64,000 nucleotides of DNA from Kappaphycus alvarezii (GCA_002205965.3 NADL03000635.1:806001-870000); one strand, 5' to 3'. Shown: positions 1 through 12,881, counted from the stretch's first letter. Numbers and translations are program-made. The notes: generated from the sequence alone by a model not told the origin.

Positions 1-247
1 AGTCCCGAGTAGAAGGAAGTTGAGAGTCAACTTCAGACCCAAGAAAAAGTTTTCCTATGCTGGTCGCAGAGCACCAGTGGTAGACCCTGCTCCTTTCATA
101 CTTGCTTGTAGCCCTCTCAACTCTCTTCCATATACATTCCTTTTTGTTTGTTCAACTATACCTCGGTAGCACTTTTTTCGCTCGCAACACCTCCTTCTTG
201 GGTGGTTGGTTCTGAATATCTCTTCTCCCGACGATTTACCCCTATCA
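1..247 (+). repeat. LTR remnant of the G2 gypsy family, cut by the window edge
   Basis: This stretch matches the LTR at 34186-34453 and the inverted copy at 52085-52350 almost throughout. Shared blocks include the AGTCCCGAGTAG start, the TATACTTGCTTGTAG block, GGTAGCACTTTT and the terminal CCCCTATCA. All three copies diverge directly after the final CA, which fixes the 3' boundary at 247. No gag or primer-binding site follows, so it is a solo LTR or a 3' LTR whose body lies outside the window. Confidence 0.85.
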
Positions 248-1329
248 GAGATGTTGGCTGAAACCCGTAGAGTGCCTGTCAAGGCAGTATATCCGGAAGC
301 CTTTTCCGTTGCCTCGGGTTTGCCAAAAGCTATCCCGTACAGAGGCATGGGGCATTTTTCACTTGGAAATGTGTGCCTTCTGAATTGTTTCTGATTGGTT
401 GCCAAGGAGTTGCTCACAATTCGAGACGCCCTGACGTAATTATTGACAGGTACGAGGCACCCAGCGGATCTGTAACCTCAGTCATTTCGTGTGTTAAGAT
501 GATTACAAACAGATCACTTCACAAGGGATTGTTGTCGATTCAACTTGTGGTGTTGAGTGCCCCCAGTTTGTATGTATAAGAGAGAGAGTCTAGTCCTACT
601 GTAGGTTTATGCAGACCAGGGGAGATGGGACTGGAGATCAGTTTGTTTCGGGAGGCTGAGAGGAAGTGTTGAGCTCGGAGAGCTCACATCTGTGGACATA
701 AATGTCTCTTCTCATGGAAGTAACAATGCTTTACTCCGAACTAGTATAGCTCGTAGTCCGTGTTAAGTGTATTTAAATCTAGTCCTGGAACACTGCAGTA
801 CATTCCAAAGGAGTACGCGGGCATCCATCTTCTCAAAAAGCGAAGTTTTTTCGATGATGAAATCGATTCTTTGTCACGTCGGACCAATGTCTATCCGACA
901 TAGAACTGTTCCCGTATATGGGCAATGTCGTGCTGAAAACAGGAAAGAGCGAAGTAGTTGTAGTCAGTACTGACACATTGAGAGTACGATTTAGTTTTGC
1001 GCAGGTATCGACAGTAGAACCGACAGTAGAACTAACACGTAGTCTAGTGCAAGCGCACTCTCACTGAAAAAGACTTTAGCGTATGTTTTCGCTATCAGAG
1101 GTTGTCAGGAGCGGGCTTGCAGCCTACTTGCGAGACACTATTAGTGAAGTCCCGCAGAGGCATCAGTAAAGAAGAAAAGACCGGCTGGTGCGTGATAAAG
1201 TTCTAGTGCCTCCCTCCGCGAGCGTTTACCGCATTTTTCCCAATCGACTACCAACTGTCGATGAACAAGAGCTAACATGGGTGGGCCGGCATCTAACGTG
1301 ATGGAAGCTCTTCCTCTCCGTCTAGAAGC

Positions 1330-1551
1330 ATAATTAATGCTTTAACTGCATCCTATGTGAAGCTCGAGGAGGAATACTATGAATTGGTCGTAGCGAATGT
1401 TCAAAGCTACAGTCAAGTAGAAGCTAAGATATTTAATGACAGATACGAAAGAGTTGAAACTGAACGAGCTGAAGTCATGGATCATATGGAAGAAGTGTAC
1501 AAACGTATTGATAATACTCAATCGATATTTCATTGTTCTCAATCGAGCTGA
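1330..1551 (+). pseudogene. short charged ORF, possibly a gag coiled-coil fragment
   Basis: An open frame without an upstream ATG runs about 70 codons and ends at 1551. It is rich in Glu, Tyr, Val and Lys (for example KLEEEYYELVVANVQ followed by RVETERAEVMDHMEEVYKRI) and should be mostly helical. Its heptad-like charge pattern resembles the N-terminal region of some retroelement Gag proteins. That is only a guess, because no zinc knuckle, protease or polymerase follows. It could also be an isolated exon or chance. Confidence 0.2.
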
Positions 1552-4489
1552 GTTGCTGATTAGGTCACTTTCAAACCGATGTAATCGCGTCATAGGGTAC
1601 CAACTCTATCGTGCTTCCGAGGTTCCGAGCCTACGGCAATCAAGGACCCATTCGAATCCCTTGGAAAAGTACGAGCAATGCTCTCTGCTCATGAAATGCC
1701 CGAAAGTCATGAGCAGATAGCATGCTCAGACTTGAGCAGGCGCGCACGATAATACGTACAAATAGGCGAACCTTTGCAGAATGTGCTTGGACTAACACAG
1801 CTCGAAAACGAGGGCGTTTGTGTCGAGTGTCCTCAAACGCTTAAGTTTCCTCGACAATTGGACAGGTGGCAGAACTATTCTATGGTGCTACCGGTATTAA
1901 TGTACCGTACAGTACCTATGAAGCTACGGTATATCTACTTCTATATGGCCTTCCGAACAGCCATATAAGGCAGTCGTCACCACCAGATCGGGGCGGTTGG
2001 AGGACAAGGGCTTCTGGAAGACTAAGATATTACCACTAGAATCCACCTTTCTGTTCTATTAGATTACACTATTAAACTACTCAAAAATGGGACTTCAACC
2101 GCATCACGGGGAAAATTTGTACCTGTTCACTGTGCATGCCCTTTCTCGATCCCCCTCGCTTACACAGCGTAGACCACAAAATCATATAATTACAGTTGCT
2201 CAGTAGATCCGTAGCTTAAAAATCCAAAGCAGACATCTCAAAGAAATACGAGTGATACTGCGGAAGAGCCAGTACTTTTTCTAAAGCCAAAATTTAATAC
2301 AGCAACAGGCAATTTTTTAGTCAACTACAAGGAGATTACAAATTTTATACAGGTCTACTGTGAAGACTACCAACTACCCGAAACTCAAAAAACTACTTTA
2401 AGAATACAGTCTAACTGAAGTAGACCGCCTTTTATTGAATGAGGCGATTAATTGCAATATTACTCAGTCTTTAAATGTTGGAGTGATCTCTTTTCCTACA
2501 AACAGACACCAGTTGAACTGTTCACACCCTTTCTCTGCATCAAAAAGTACACACTCACCAAAAAATTCCAGAATCCCCCATTTTGAACCTGCAACCACGA
2601 AAAAAGATTGACTCCAACACTATGCCCCGCATAATTCCCCCATCAGGGCCCAGGCCTACCTTCGATACTCAGACTGATACTGAGCGAGAAATATGCCCAA
2701 TATACATACACCAGGTAAATCAGGCGCCGTTGTTTCTAGCAGACGCGGCAGGAGAGCGCGATGCCGGCCTAGAAAATTACCTAAGAAAGCGAAAATGACA
2801 AGGACCCTGGCCGTTCTGACACATTTCATGAGACTGGCGGTGTTTGGTCTATTTCGAGCATGATATATTTCAGTGAGGAGAAATTTCAGAAACTTTGGTA
2901 TCTTTTTGGAGCTTACATAGAACGTAACTATAACGTGATATAAAGGCGAGAAAAAGCGAGATCATAGATAAGGATGCGCTTTCATGATGTTGGTAACACT
3001 GAAGACTGGTGGTCAAAGGGACTGGGTAGCCCTAATTTATGCGAAAAAAGGGGCTTCGTTTGAATAATTTATGAAAATGTTTTTTATTTAAATTTCCGAT
3101 TTATTTTTGAAGCTACAGTCACAGCCTTTGGTGCGTAGTATACAATGCAAAAATTAATTTTAGAAACGAAGATATTTCATTCTTTTTCACAGACTCGTTA
3201 CAAAACTGATGTGAATTTGCACTAGTCATGCGGGCCTAGTGGAAACAACAGGAAAGTAAGAATTATTTCAGTAGGAAGCAGAAACTGTGTAAATATAAAG
3301 TTGAAGTATCTGTGATTCCCAACGGTGTCGCGACTGGTTGTTCTCTACAGTATACAGGGTCTATTTGTGATTTAAAAATGTTCCAAGGAAATCTTGAGTT
3401 TCATTTTTTTGGAACTCAAGAAGGAATATGGAGAGGTTCGATCTCATGACGAGGGAGAATTGGCAAATTAACATTCAAATTTTTGGGCCATCCTTATAGA
3501 TAAGGTTTTCTTTGGAGCAGAAGAGATTTACAGGGAAATTATTCCGAAGGGTACCCACACAATTGGAATCTATCGAGTTCAGATGAGAATAGAACTCTCA
3601 GGATTTCTAGTGAACATATAGTTGCTGAACATTTTTTTGACGGCTCAGAGGTCTCTGAAAGGTTGTAGGCGGGAAGTGGAAGGGGGCAGAGGAAAATTAT
3701 GAATATTTTTTTAAACTTTGTGTGTCCCTTACAAATCTTCACATCGGTTGGCACCCTATGTGCTCTGTAGATCATATTTGCTTTTACTGTATGCGCAATT
3801 GCATAGAAGAAATTAGCCCAAGCCGGATCCTGAAGCGAGATCGCATTCAGAATATGTACAGACATAGGCGCAAGGCATGTATAGATCTGCACTCTAGGTA
3901 CACTGAGGACCGTGAGAGGTAGCTCAGTGATGATTTGCAAGGTTATTTATGAGTTGCGTGGTTTAGAATAAAAGCTTCAATTATTTATTTATGTTTGTTT
4001 TCGAGGTGGTTCAGTATATGTACAAGAATTCTGCTGCGTATTTTAATCAATTACTGATGTATTCTTACAATATTGAGTCGTTTTCATTTTTCGCTGCTCA
4101 CTAGAAGATCATTTAGTGTTTGATGAGAACGACACTATCTGGTTTATAGACCTAGTACACGAGTTTAGCTAAATCATCCACCTGCAGTACTGGAAGGGCG
4201 AAATATGGGATATTGGCTCAAAAATCGAAGGTACTCGAGTGGTAAATACTGTAGTTGGTCTTACTTTGACAAGCTTTAAAATTAACCAAAAGTTTGTGTT
4301 GATATAGCTTAATCACTGCTCAAAGTATACGTTTTCGCACTCTTAAAATTCAAATAAGTTATTATATGAAAAAATATCCTCGTGTTTACACGGTTATTGG
4401 TTTGCCTGCTGTAGCTGTACGTAAATATCAGTTGGTCAGCTCGCTGAACCCAATATACTTTCGCCATGATTTTTTCAGAAATAAGATAC

Positions 4490-4564
4490 AACGAGGGTTA
4501 CAGAAGGTATCTGAAAAAGTATGAGGCAACGAGGGTTACAGAAGGTATCCGAAAAAGTATGAGG
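4490..4564. repeat. two-copy 38-bp tandem duplication
   Basis: The unit starts AACGAGGGTTACAGAAGG and ends AAAAAGTATGAGG. It is repeated head to tail with a single T/C difference at its centre, indicating a recent local duplication. No coding role is visible. Confidence 0.9.
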
Positions 4565-7500
4565 AAAAAATTCTGGTTGTTGGCTTGACTTATGGAACCC
4601 TGAGTTGGTTTTTGCATTTGGGAAGGTGCAGGTATCGCTCGATTCTTTGAGATGGTGCCATACAATGGCCTAGCACTGTCTATCAGCTCCCTGAGTAAAA
4701 ATTGATCCGTAACTGGGTAAGCATGATTGCGCAACTATTCGCGTAACCCAATTTCGGGAACCCGGCATTGATGGGTGGATATCCTTAAAATTCATTTTAT
4801 AAATTCATCTTACTATCAGCATGATGTCTTCAGTTCAATCGAAGGTTTCATATATATATAGTAATGAGATGTTATGGAGGGAATTACTGGTTCTTTAAAA
4901 GTATATGGATTCAAATTGGTCTCTCTAGAACTACTTAAAAATAATCTCGAAAATGGCCCCTGTCATGTCCATTATGGTCCGCCTGGCAGCCTGCCTCAAG
5001 CAATATTTTCCACAATTTTAGCACTGCTTCCTTATTTACTGATACATAGTACCAATTATTTGATAATTTTGGTAAATCAGCCTTGTAATCCTTTGGATCA
5101 CAGGTGAATATAGTTTTCATTCAAAAAAATACCAAATGTTTTACCTAATGTAAATGTCCGGAAAGAGAGGGGGACACTGTGTCGGTGTACTGAAACATGT
5201 AAACTAGCAGATGCTAAGCTAATTTGTATGCTGGTAAGGAGAATGTACCTGAAAGGTTGCGGTAGGTTTTGATGGCTTATAGCTCTACTAGAATTATTTC
5301 ATGCACTTTTGAACATAACCAATCCTGTTTTCAATCATTAAAACACCCCAATTTCCCCTATTCCAACAAGCACGATTTTTTGAAAGTGAATCAAAATGTA
5401 CAGCGTATATATAAGCGAACTATTATTAAAAATAGTACCCATAGAAAGCCAATTTGTATATGTTTAGTCGGGTCAAAATGCACACGTCAAGTTATCAGAA
5501 AGAAGTTTTGAATTTTGAACCGAATAACGTGGTGATGTTGGACGATGTGCTTGTTACACAGGAGCTGTGCCCCTCAGACTGGAGTGAGAGGTAGAACAAC
5601 CAGAACAATCAAAACTTTGATGGAAAGAGTTGACTAGATTTAGGTTGATAAGCGGGTTAAGTGGTAAAATACCTCTACAGCGAATTCCTTGTTTATGCAT
5701 CCTGTTTGATTGACTATTCCCACGAAACATTTTACGTACACAATAGTTTACGCCTATAAAAAATGTCTATGAAATTACTTTCATTGCACTGCTATGATTG
5801 CGTTTGCAATTTGAGGGTACACTTCGGCACCTCGCATTCAAAGTATTTATGATTTTCATTATGAATGTGAAGTTTTTCTATACCTCTAAGATATATGAAC
5901 ACAGAAATGGGGACGCATGCATATCTCTTCTCTTGACTTGTGCTTTACCTGAGATGCACATGCGAATACCACACTTCAACAGTGTAAAAGTTTTTAGTTG
6001 CAGGAAAAACACGTTGTTTGAGTCAGAAAAGTAATTTCTAGAGCAGTATAGTTGCTACAAGAGGATATAAGACTCGACTGGCTTGTAGTGAAGTAAAACT
6101 TGAAAAAAGACGGTTAACTCTTATCGGGTGAAGCGCACTGTTTTCGCAAAAAAATATAAAAAGGTTCGGTCTTCGAAAAAGTCAACAGTGTAAGAAGAAG
6201 AAAAGATAAATTTCATTGTTAATATTTGAAACATGTCGGAAAAAGAAAATCAGGGAGAAGAAAGGAAGATTGATCAGTACACTAAAATATATTTGCGGTA
6301 CATGAACTGATCGCAAACAAGAAATATGTTTTGATGTTTTAATTTACAATGAAATATTCAACACCATCCCAAATCAATCAAGATAGCCAATATCGATTCT
6401 TAAAGGCGTTCCGACACATCGTAGTTACATTAATCGGAATTAGAAAATGCACAAGTTTCGGCTGGTGAATGCGGTATTATTATAAAGATCTTCATTAGTC
6501 TTCAATGCAATTTTACTTCTATAATGAACGCGCAGGCATTCGCTCACTGCCTTTGCAGTACTAAAACTAAACTTGTTTCACGTAGATATCCAATAACATG
6601 ATATTGCGCCTGATAGTTTATCAATAAATCAGTACAGTAGACTAATTGCTACAATCTGATCTTGCGCAATTCCGTTTTGCGCCTACACCAAAGATTTGTC
6701 AGACCCTTGCATTTCAGAATGTATATGGGCTAAAGGCACAATTGCTGTCATTCAGGATTTTGTAAAGATGTGCTACATAATCAATGCCACATCAGACATC
6801 CTGTACGTTTGCAATACTAAATTACATCGCATTCAACTGTAACAGGGATACTGCTCTTCCTGAAGGACACCCCAATCTTAATCGTCAAAGGAGTTGCCCT
6901 ATTCATGACATGTAGGCGTTTTAAACTGTCTTCTATGAGGTTATCAAGGAATAGGTGCTATCATTCAGAAAAATATTCTATAACAAGCAGAAAATATATG
7001 CTTATTTTTCTGAAGTCACGACAGCAAGTGCTGTGCTTAGCTCTATTTTCCTTCGAAAGTTCATTGTGAAATTTTGCGCATTTGAAACGTCAAAGACGTT
7101 GATTTAATCTCAACTTGCAGGAAATTTTGCAGGAAATATCCGCTTAGATGGCATTTCAGGAGCAGAATATTTTGTTATATACATAAACTAAAACTGAGGG
7201 TGTTGCTCGGACTTCAACAGAATCAGAAGAGAATGAATGCACAATTAATGGTAAAAAGATGTTCCGCTACGTTCATGCAGGGCTATAGAGAACAAGAATA
7301 GTTTATTGAACTGAAATGAGTTCTAAGAGATTTCAAATTTGTCTCCGCTGTTTCTGAAGATAGAACAATATATTAATTTTACTCTATTAATGAACACGTA
7401 TGAAAGTTAAACATACTGCAGAAAATACGATCAACTCTTTTGTTCAATTGGTATGGCTTATAGCCATGGGGACTAGGAATTTTTATACTAAGTTGGATAT

Positions 7501-8448
7501 TTACGAAAAAATTTAATCTACATTTTTCTTAGTCGTAATTCCTTTGTCACCGAGCTGGGAAAACTACCTCTCGGTACGGAAGTTTACCGATACCCGCACA
7601 GAGAATTGAATAGTGATTTTTCTTACTGTAGGGATATTTTTTCCACTTTGATTCACAATTTTTGTGACATTTTGCAGCGAGGTTGAGAAGATTGAAAAAT
7701 ATTTTCACATTTTTTGGAATGCAATTTAAATTGTTTTCCACTCCTAATAAATTAATGATAATTTGTAGAATAATATTTTATCTGCGACTCACAGTCTATA
7801 CATTTCTATATTAATATTTTATCCGAGACAAAAAGTTTATATATTTATTGTGAATCATTGAAGAAATTTTTATGTATTTTGACTTGCCCGTGTTTTCAAT
7901 GTAATAATTACGAAGCAATTTTTTTATTTCCGAATTTTTCAATTCTACAGATGAAAGTATTGGAATGATATTAAAAGCAAATTTTTATCTTGTTTTATGC
8001 GTGATTCGAAAAAATTCTATGATTTTACTGAAGGTCAATTTTATCTCAAAAATATTTAGATTGCTATGATTATTTTGTGGCCAGCTTTACTCGGCTCTAC
8101 AATATAAATATTCCTGTATTTTTAGATTTAGTTTAGCAAGCTTTAGGATATAGAACTATGAGCTTCGATTAGCTATCAATAAATATTTCTTTTCTATTTA
8201 TTAATATATACAGTTCTAATCAGTTAACTATCTGAATAATTATTTTAAATTATCTAATTTGTATCTACGCATTTCGATAAATTTATACAAAGGGCCCAAC
8301 TATGGCTTCCAATAAGTGGTGCTACAGGGAAAAGTATTATAACTTAAGACAGTTGTTGTCGGTAGGCATAAAAGGGTACAAAGATAACTAAAAGGTATGC
8401 ATAAACCGCATTTATACATGCTGTGAGCCGCATACTTTAACGACCAAA

Positions 8449-8633
8449 CGATCAGAATTTCGAGACCATTTTCTTCTACAAATTGACGCTCACAATGCGT
8501 TTAACAGTATATCTCGCCAGAAGGTTCTCGACTGTGTTTGAATTTATCCCCTAAATACCCCTTAATGGGTCTACCACTATTTTGATGTCAGAATTGGGCT
8601 TAACTTTTGTCTTTTATGTAGTAATATGGCCCT
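8449..8633 (+). pseudogene. non-LTR retrotransposon reverse transcriptase fragment
   Basis: The frame starting at 8449 reads LLQIDAHNAFNSISRQKVLD. This is the motif A pattern of LINE-type reverse transcriptases (hydrophobic-Asp-Ala-x-Asn-Ala-Phe-Asn-Ser), with the metal-binding Asp codon at 8485-8487. A stop follows, then PLMGLPLF and further stops, so the copy is dead. It is cut at 8633 by the G1 LTR. It is probably the polymerase part of the same superfamily whose C-terminal endonuclease fragments lie further right (for example 16559-17930). That link is inferred from family architecture, not from overlap. Confidence 0.7.
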
Positions 8634-9306
8634 TGAGGACCACGCACCATGTGGTTTGTTTCGGAAGCTGGCGCTTCTGCGGGAGACCAGTCTAGGAGGC
8701 CTGGAAAGCTACTTGGTAGTAGTGGGGTAGAGCGACGTAGGTCGCGCTCGATAGGCGTAGGAGGATGCCCTACGGTCCTCCATGATCTTTCTCTGGGGAA
8801 TGAAGGATGGGAAAAGGGTGGGTAAAGGATAGGGTAGGCAGTCCTACTCCGGGACTGGCCAAGTAAAAGGGTAGCCACGACTACTCCGGCCGCGCGATAA
8901 AGTGGTAGCGCCGACTACTCCGGCCGCACGCTAGAAGGGTCTAGCTGTAGTGATCCGTGCAGCGCTAGGCTTGCCGCTCACAAACTAGGAGTCCTAATTA
9001 AGGTTGAACTTCCGGACTACTCCGGTCACGGAATAAAAAGGTAACCTGGGCTCGGGGGCTTTTGTTTATGGTTTACTGTGGACGGCCTAGGGTGGTGACA
9101 CCCAAAGTAGTGTAGGACGGCGCCACCTAGTGTGGCACTATCAGCTAGACTAGTCTTACAGTAATTACTAAAATAAAGGAATAATTGGGGAATTAAAAGT
9201 AATTTCAAAGAAACTACACGTGGCCCTACTGGCCCGGGACAGGAAAGCCTGTCCTTAGTTGTAGGTAGCTTATGCGCGCGCGAAAAATAACGGCCAGGTT
9301 CCCACA
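8634..9306 (-). repeat. 3' LTR of chromovirus element G1
   Basis: Read on the minus strand it begins TGTGGGAACCTGGCC and ends in GGTCCTCA, so it has TG...CA termini. It matches the copy at 22425-23183 along its whole length. A polypurine tract lies immediately upstream, and the chromodomain and integrase lie further upstream on the same strand, so it is the 3' LTR. It contains many short inverted repeats, for example GAAGC-tggc-GCTTC at 8664-8677 and GGACAG...CTGTCC near 9239. No flanking target duplication can be tested because the 5' LTR is missing. Confidence 0.85.
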
Positions 9307-9322
9307 TGCCCCCTCACCCAGC
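9307..9322 (-). other. polypurine tract of G1
   Basis: On the minus strand GGGTGAGGGGGCA abuts the LTR start TGTGGG. This is the expected position and composition of the plus-strand DNA synthesis primer of an LTR retrotransposon. Confidence 0.7.
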
Positions 9323-9981
9323 GTCGAGTACGTAGTACGAGTAACGCGAGAAGACAGACCAGGGAGCCTGGTCGGGGTGTGGTACCGCGCGCATTAGTCC
9401 GTAGAAAATCAGGATATCCTAAGGTCATAACGCAGTTAGGGTTTTCCAATTGCGTGGCAAGCCAGTACTTCGGTTGCCGAACTAGCAATGCTAGTTACAC
9501 GTCGTTTCGTGTAGGGTCTATAAACGGTCAAGGGGTTCCTTGACAATATTGACGAGGTATGGGGGCTGGGTAAACTCATCCTCTTAAAACTTTGCGTTGA
9601 GCCAGGTGATCCTGGCTGGACCCGGTTAGCAACGCTTAACTGTGAATCCAAATAGTAGCTTCTGCTACTAGACATTATACCGTCGTCGGTGATCCCCTGG
9701 GGAGCAGTCGTTGCGCTGTTCCATATTCCTCGAACCCGTGTTCGTGCGGGGTCATCCAATACATACCAGTTAATCCGGGTAAGAATCCGTTGTGGGGCGC
9801 GCCCGGTTTTCGGGCGGCTATTGACTTCCAAAAACCCGGATCGGGTGTCCCGATCAATGACAGGGAGCGCCTTCCTGGTCGAGTTTCCCCGGCCACCCTC
9901 CCGTGAATTGATTGGTAAAAGTAATTGTCATTCACGGTCGTATCTGGGCACTCCCCAGGAAAAGGGCATATCCCCTGAAAA

Positions 9982-10867
9982 ATGCAGTATCACTTTTCGG
10001 TGAAGCGCTTTATAACCAGGACTACTGGTGGGTTGGGAGATTTCTTTCACTCTCCCCAGAACACAAACCCGGACAGCCCGAGTGTTCCGCACAGCGATTT
10101 CATCCGGCGCGTCCTCTTGCTTCCCGCTGCCCTGTCCCCAGTCTAACAACCCGTTTCCTCCTTCCTCCATTTCAGCTTCATGTCAGGGCTTTTTTCTGAG
10201 GCGGATTCCGCCGAAAGGGCAGATTATCTTGCCCATGCCGCACCGGGGATTCCTTGGGCGATGAAAACCAGAAAAGACTGGTTAATTCGTTTTGACAGCA
10301 ACGCTGTTAGTCAGCGTCGTTTAGACAGGCTGGGGTCCTGTGCTCGTCTTCGGAGTCAGTACTTTTAACTCCGTTTTGCGGTCGAGGATCGACATTGTGT
10401 TGGCGCGTTGCGCAACAGAAGCACCGTATGCAACGAGGATTGCCGCGTTAACTAAGGACGACATGGACTGCGACGGTTATCAGTCCGCAGCCCTGTTGTT
10501 CGGGAAGGAGCGTAGGATCCTTGAAGGGCGCGCGGCGTTGCCGCGTGCTGTCAGCATTCACGCTGACCGAGACTACTACCCCGGTCCTTCGGATCGCAAA
10601 TTCGGAAGAAAGATGTGCCATGCTCACCGAGTATTTGTGAGCTATCATAACCTCGAAGCGGATATTATCGAACCAGCGGCGCTGGGTGACAAGTACGTGC
10701 CAATCCCTGTCGGGAGGAACAAGTACGAAGTTCCGTACGGCTTCCTACCAGAGACTCCCTGGTTCATTGCGTACCGCGGATTGGACATTGCAGCCCCGTA
10801 TGCAAATGACGAGGATTCCTCGCGGAATGTCATTGTATCCGAATGGATACAGAATTGCGTCATATAG
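9982..10867 (+). pseudogene. antisense gene orfA of G1 (unknown conserved protein)
   Basis: It runs opposite to the pol gene of G1, between chromodomain/integrase and 3' LTR. ATG 9982 opens a frame interrupted by TAA at 10144 and resuming in the same frame to 10368. A frame change near 10340-10368 then leads to an open frame ending at 10867. The translation is collinear with the G3 copy at 55615-56529: SDFIRRVLLLPAAL (10093) against SDWLHHIALPRQAL, GIPWAMKTRKDWLIRF (10246) against GIPVYRDMGADTWCLR, and SYHNLEADIIEP against PYQCREAEAIEP. The distance from IEP to the stop is 200 bases here and 197 there. I recognise no family. No signal peptide or membrane segment is evident. The sequence TCTAAC plus a pyrimidine run and CAG at 10142-10168 resembles an intron 3' end, but homology continues through it, so a nonsense change is as likely. 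Confidence 0.65.
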
Positions 10868-10925
10868 TTGATCTATGATGCTCGTCGAGGTAGGCTATGC
10901 TACCTTCCGCCCGCAACTGTAGACG

Positions 10926-11648
10926 GTGCGAGGAACATTTGCCTGTAATCTTTGCTTTCCTCAATCGACAGCGGCGGACCGCGCCGATGCCAGCGCCCTG
11001 CTGGACTTTGTTGACCAGGTACACTGGTCACAGGTTCCTGCGATGAACCGAGTCCTTCCGGAAACTCAGGACATGAGTACACCAGTCTATGCTGGTGGAG
11101 ACTGGGTCGAGTTTAACCCAGCAATCTGGGCTCCGAGTAGCCCTCCTGGGGGGCTCACCCCACGTAGTACAAGCCGTTCGATTTCCCGTGACGATAGGGG
11201 TCCTCGCTTGACGGGTAATTTGCGGTCGTTGCCGCAAGAAGGCCGTCCGACAGGGGTGGCCGGGACATTTGGACGGTCCATTGGGTCGGGCAGCTTCCCT
11301 ACCGTAGCTCAACGCGGGTGTTCCCGTGAGGAGTACAAACAAGCCGAGAGAATCCTTGGTACCATTTCATTCAACCGGTGGGGCCCAGCGTTTCTCGAAG
11401 CGCTTGCACGCAACGGTTGTCCAGGACGATTGACCATTGTTGGTCTCCTGGACTTGCTCCAAGATATCCTGGTAAAGGGGAGGGAGGTTGTCCTCCCAGT
11501 GGTGGTCGGTGATGACGAACTGGTTGAGGAGGGGGGGAGAATCCTCCCCAGTCTGGCGGTAATGAGGGCCGAGAGGGCCAGGCGTAGCCGAAATGTAGTC
11601 AGGCTTCGCAGTGGTTGGTATGTAGATAGCCCACACGTAGTTGAATAA
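10926..11648 (+). CDS. antisense gene orfB of G1 (unknown conserved protein, 240 codons)
   Basis: This is the longest open plus-strand frame of the spacer, 59 bases after orfA. Its N-terminal part aligns with the G3 copy near 56600-56800: an acidic Asp-Ala-x-Leu-Leu helix (DASALLDFVDQVHW), then GDWVEFN at 11097 against GDYVFYN at 56759. The distance from the orfA IEP motif to GDWV is 430 bases here and 427 in G3. Later parts are Pro/Ser/Arg-rich (residues about 70-120) and then probably helical (EEYKQAERILG, LTIVGLLDLLQDILV). No known domain is recognised. The ATG at 10926 is the first in frame, but a start further upstream or fusion to orfA cannot be excluded. It overlaps many short hairpins. 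Confidence 0.55.
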   Translation: MRGTFACNLCFPQSTAADRADASALLDFVDQVHWSQVPAMNRVLPETQDMSTPVYAGGDWVEFNPAIWAPSSPPGGLTPRSTSRSISRDDRGPRLTGNLRSLPQEGRPTGVAGTFGRSIGSGSFPTVAQRGCSREEYKQAERILGTISFNRWGPAFLEALARNGCPGRLTIVGLLDLLQDILVKGREVVLPVVVGDDELVEEGGRILPSLAVMRAERARRSRNVVRLRSGWYVDSPHVVE

Positions 11649-12881
11649 AGGACCTGGTGTCCCAGATTTGTCTTGTGAGAAGTATCCTTCCCTCTTCCGT
11701 CATAGTTCGATAACTAGAGTAGAAATTGTAGATCCAGGTTAACCAAGATATTTAATGTAGCATCTCGGGTTGAGTCATTCCCAACAGAGTTGTAACAAGT
11801 TTATCCTTGTTGGTGCCATTGGTTCCCTCGGAACATTCCGTAGGGACTGTTACAGTACCAACAGATGTTGGTCAGCGCCTGCACGAAGAGTTCGTGAGAC
11901 GTTTGTTGATGTACTGGATTGCTCAGTAATTTGTCTGCCGGCGTAAGGTAGCCGTCGCGGCGAGGGTGGCCTCGTCTATTGTCTATAATCGTAGTCCAGG
12001 TTACCTGAGTATGCAGTGAGCAAAAGTAGTCACTGTGTAGTGGTTGGCGGGATGGTTTTTCCCATCCAACGTGGGGCGGAGAAACACGTTGTTGGCCAGC
12101 CAAGCTGGTTGAACAGAAGTTGAGGGGTGATTTCCCCAACCTAGAAGAAACCAGGAGTCCTGATAAAGGGCAGTGCAGTCCCGGTTGATTGCACAGTTTA
12201 GACCAGGTGACCTGGTTCAAGAGGGCAAGGATGAGTTTTTCCTTGACAGAGAATGGGGGATCCCATTCCAAATTGTCACGAGGGTTCTCGTGTGTATCTC
12301 CACGGCGCGTGGAGCCTTGTTCGGACATAAGGAGGCTCTTCTTCCTTCTGGAGGCATTGTCTCCTCCAATTAAGAGCCGTGCTGCGCGCCGGTCCGTACG
12401 AATGTATTGGGATACCCAATAGGAAGTGGGCGGTCGTGCCGCTTCAGTATTTTTTTTGCCAAGGATTGCGTTGGGTGGGGGAATATTTCCCAGCTCACCT
12501 TAAGTTGAGCATATCACTAGAGCTATCTCGAGTGGTAGGCGCGAGTCGCCTAATTTCCAAGTGATCGGGTTGTCCCGGTCTGTCGTTTCAAAGGCCGAAG
12601 TTCGGCTCTCAACAGGATTTGGGAATTCCCAATTGTAATAGCGGTAGGGAGGTTGTTCTCCCCGGCGTGGTCGAAACTGGATTCCCGTTTGAGGAGCAAA
12701 TACTCTTCCCCGTCTACCTTCATGGTAGGCGTAGTTCACCTCTCCAAGGACACCTGTGTGGTACTGTGTAGTCGAGGCATCCTTGACGTCTATTTGGCTT
12801 AGCCAAGTCACAAGGCTACCCTTGTTCCAATATCGTCTTTTGTCAGACGGACGAAGGGTAATACTGAGGGTGCCTTAGTCT

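Larger units (their letters stand above)
248..8448. other. AT-rich stretch with no recognised gene
   Basis: Only short open frames occur here and none resembles a protein family I know. The frame at 2583-2798 (+, 71 codons) has varied composition but no recognisable motif. From about 5000 to 8400 the DNA is very AT-rich, with homopolymer runs and frequent stops in all frames. I see no LTR termini, tRNA or tandem array apart from the duplication at 4490-4564. It may be decayed intergenic repeat DNA. Confidence 0.5.

Noticed and set aside
4850..4862. TATATATATA run as a promoter
   Set aside because: It is a simple AT run in AT-rich DNA with no convincing gene behind it.
10142..10168. Branch-point, pyrimidine run and CAG acceptor suggesting an intron in orfA of G1
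   Set aside because: Homology to G3 runs collinearly through the region in the same frame with one stop, so a nonsense mutation explains it without an intron. No matching donor was convincing.
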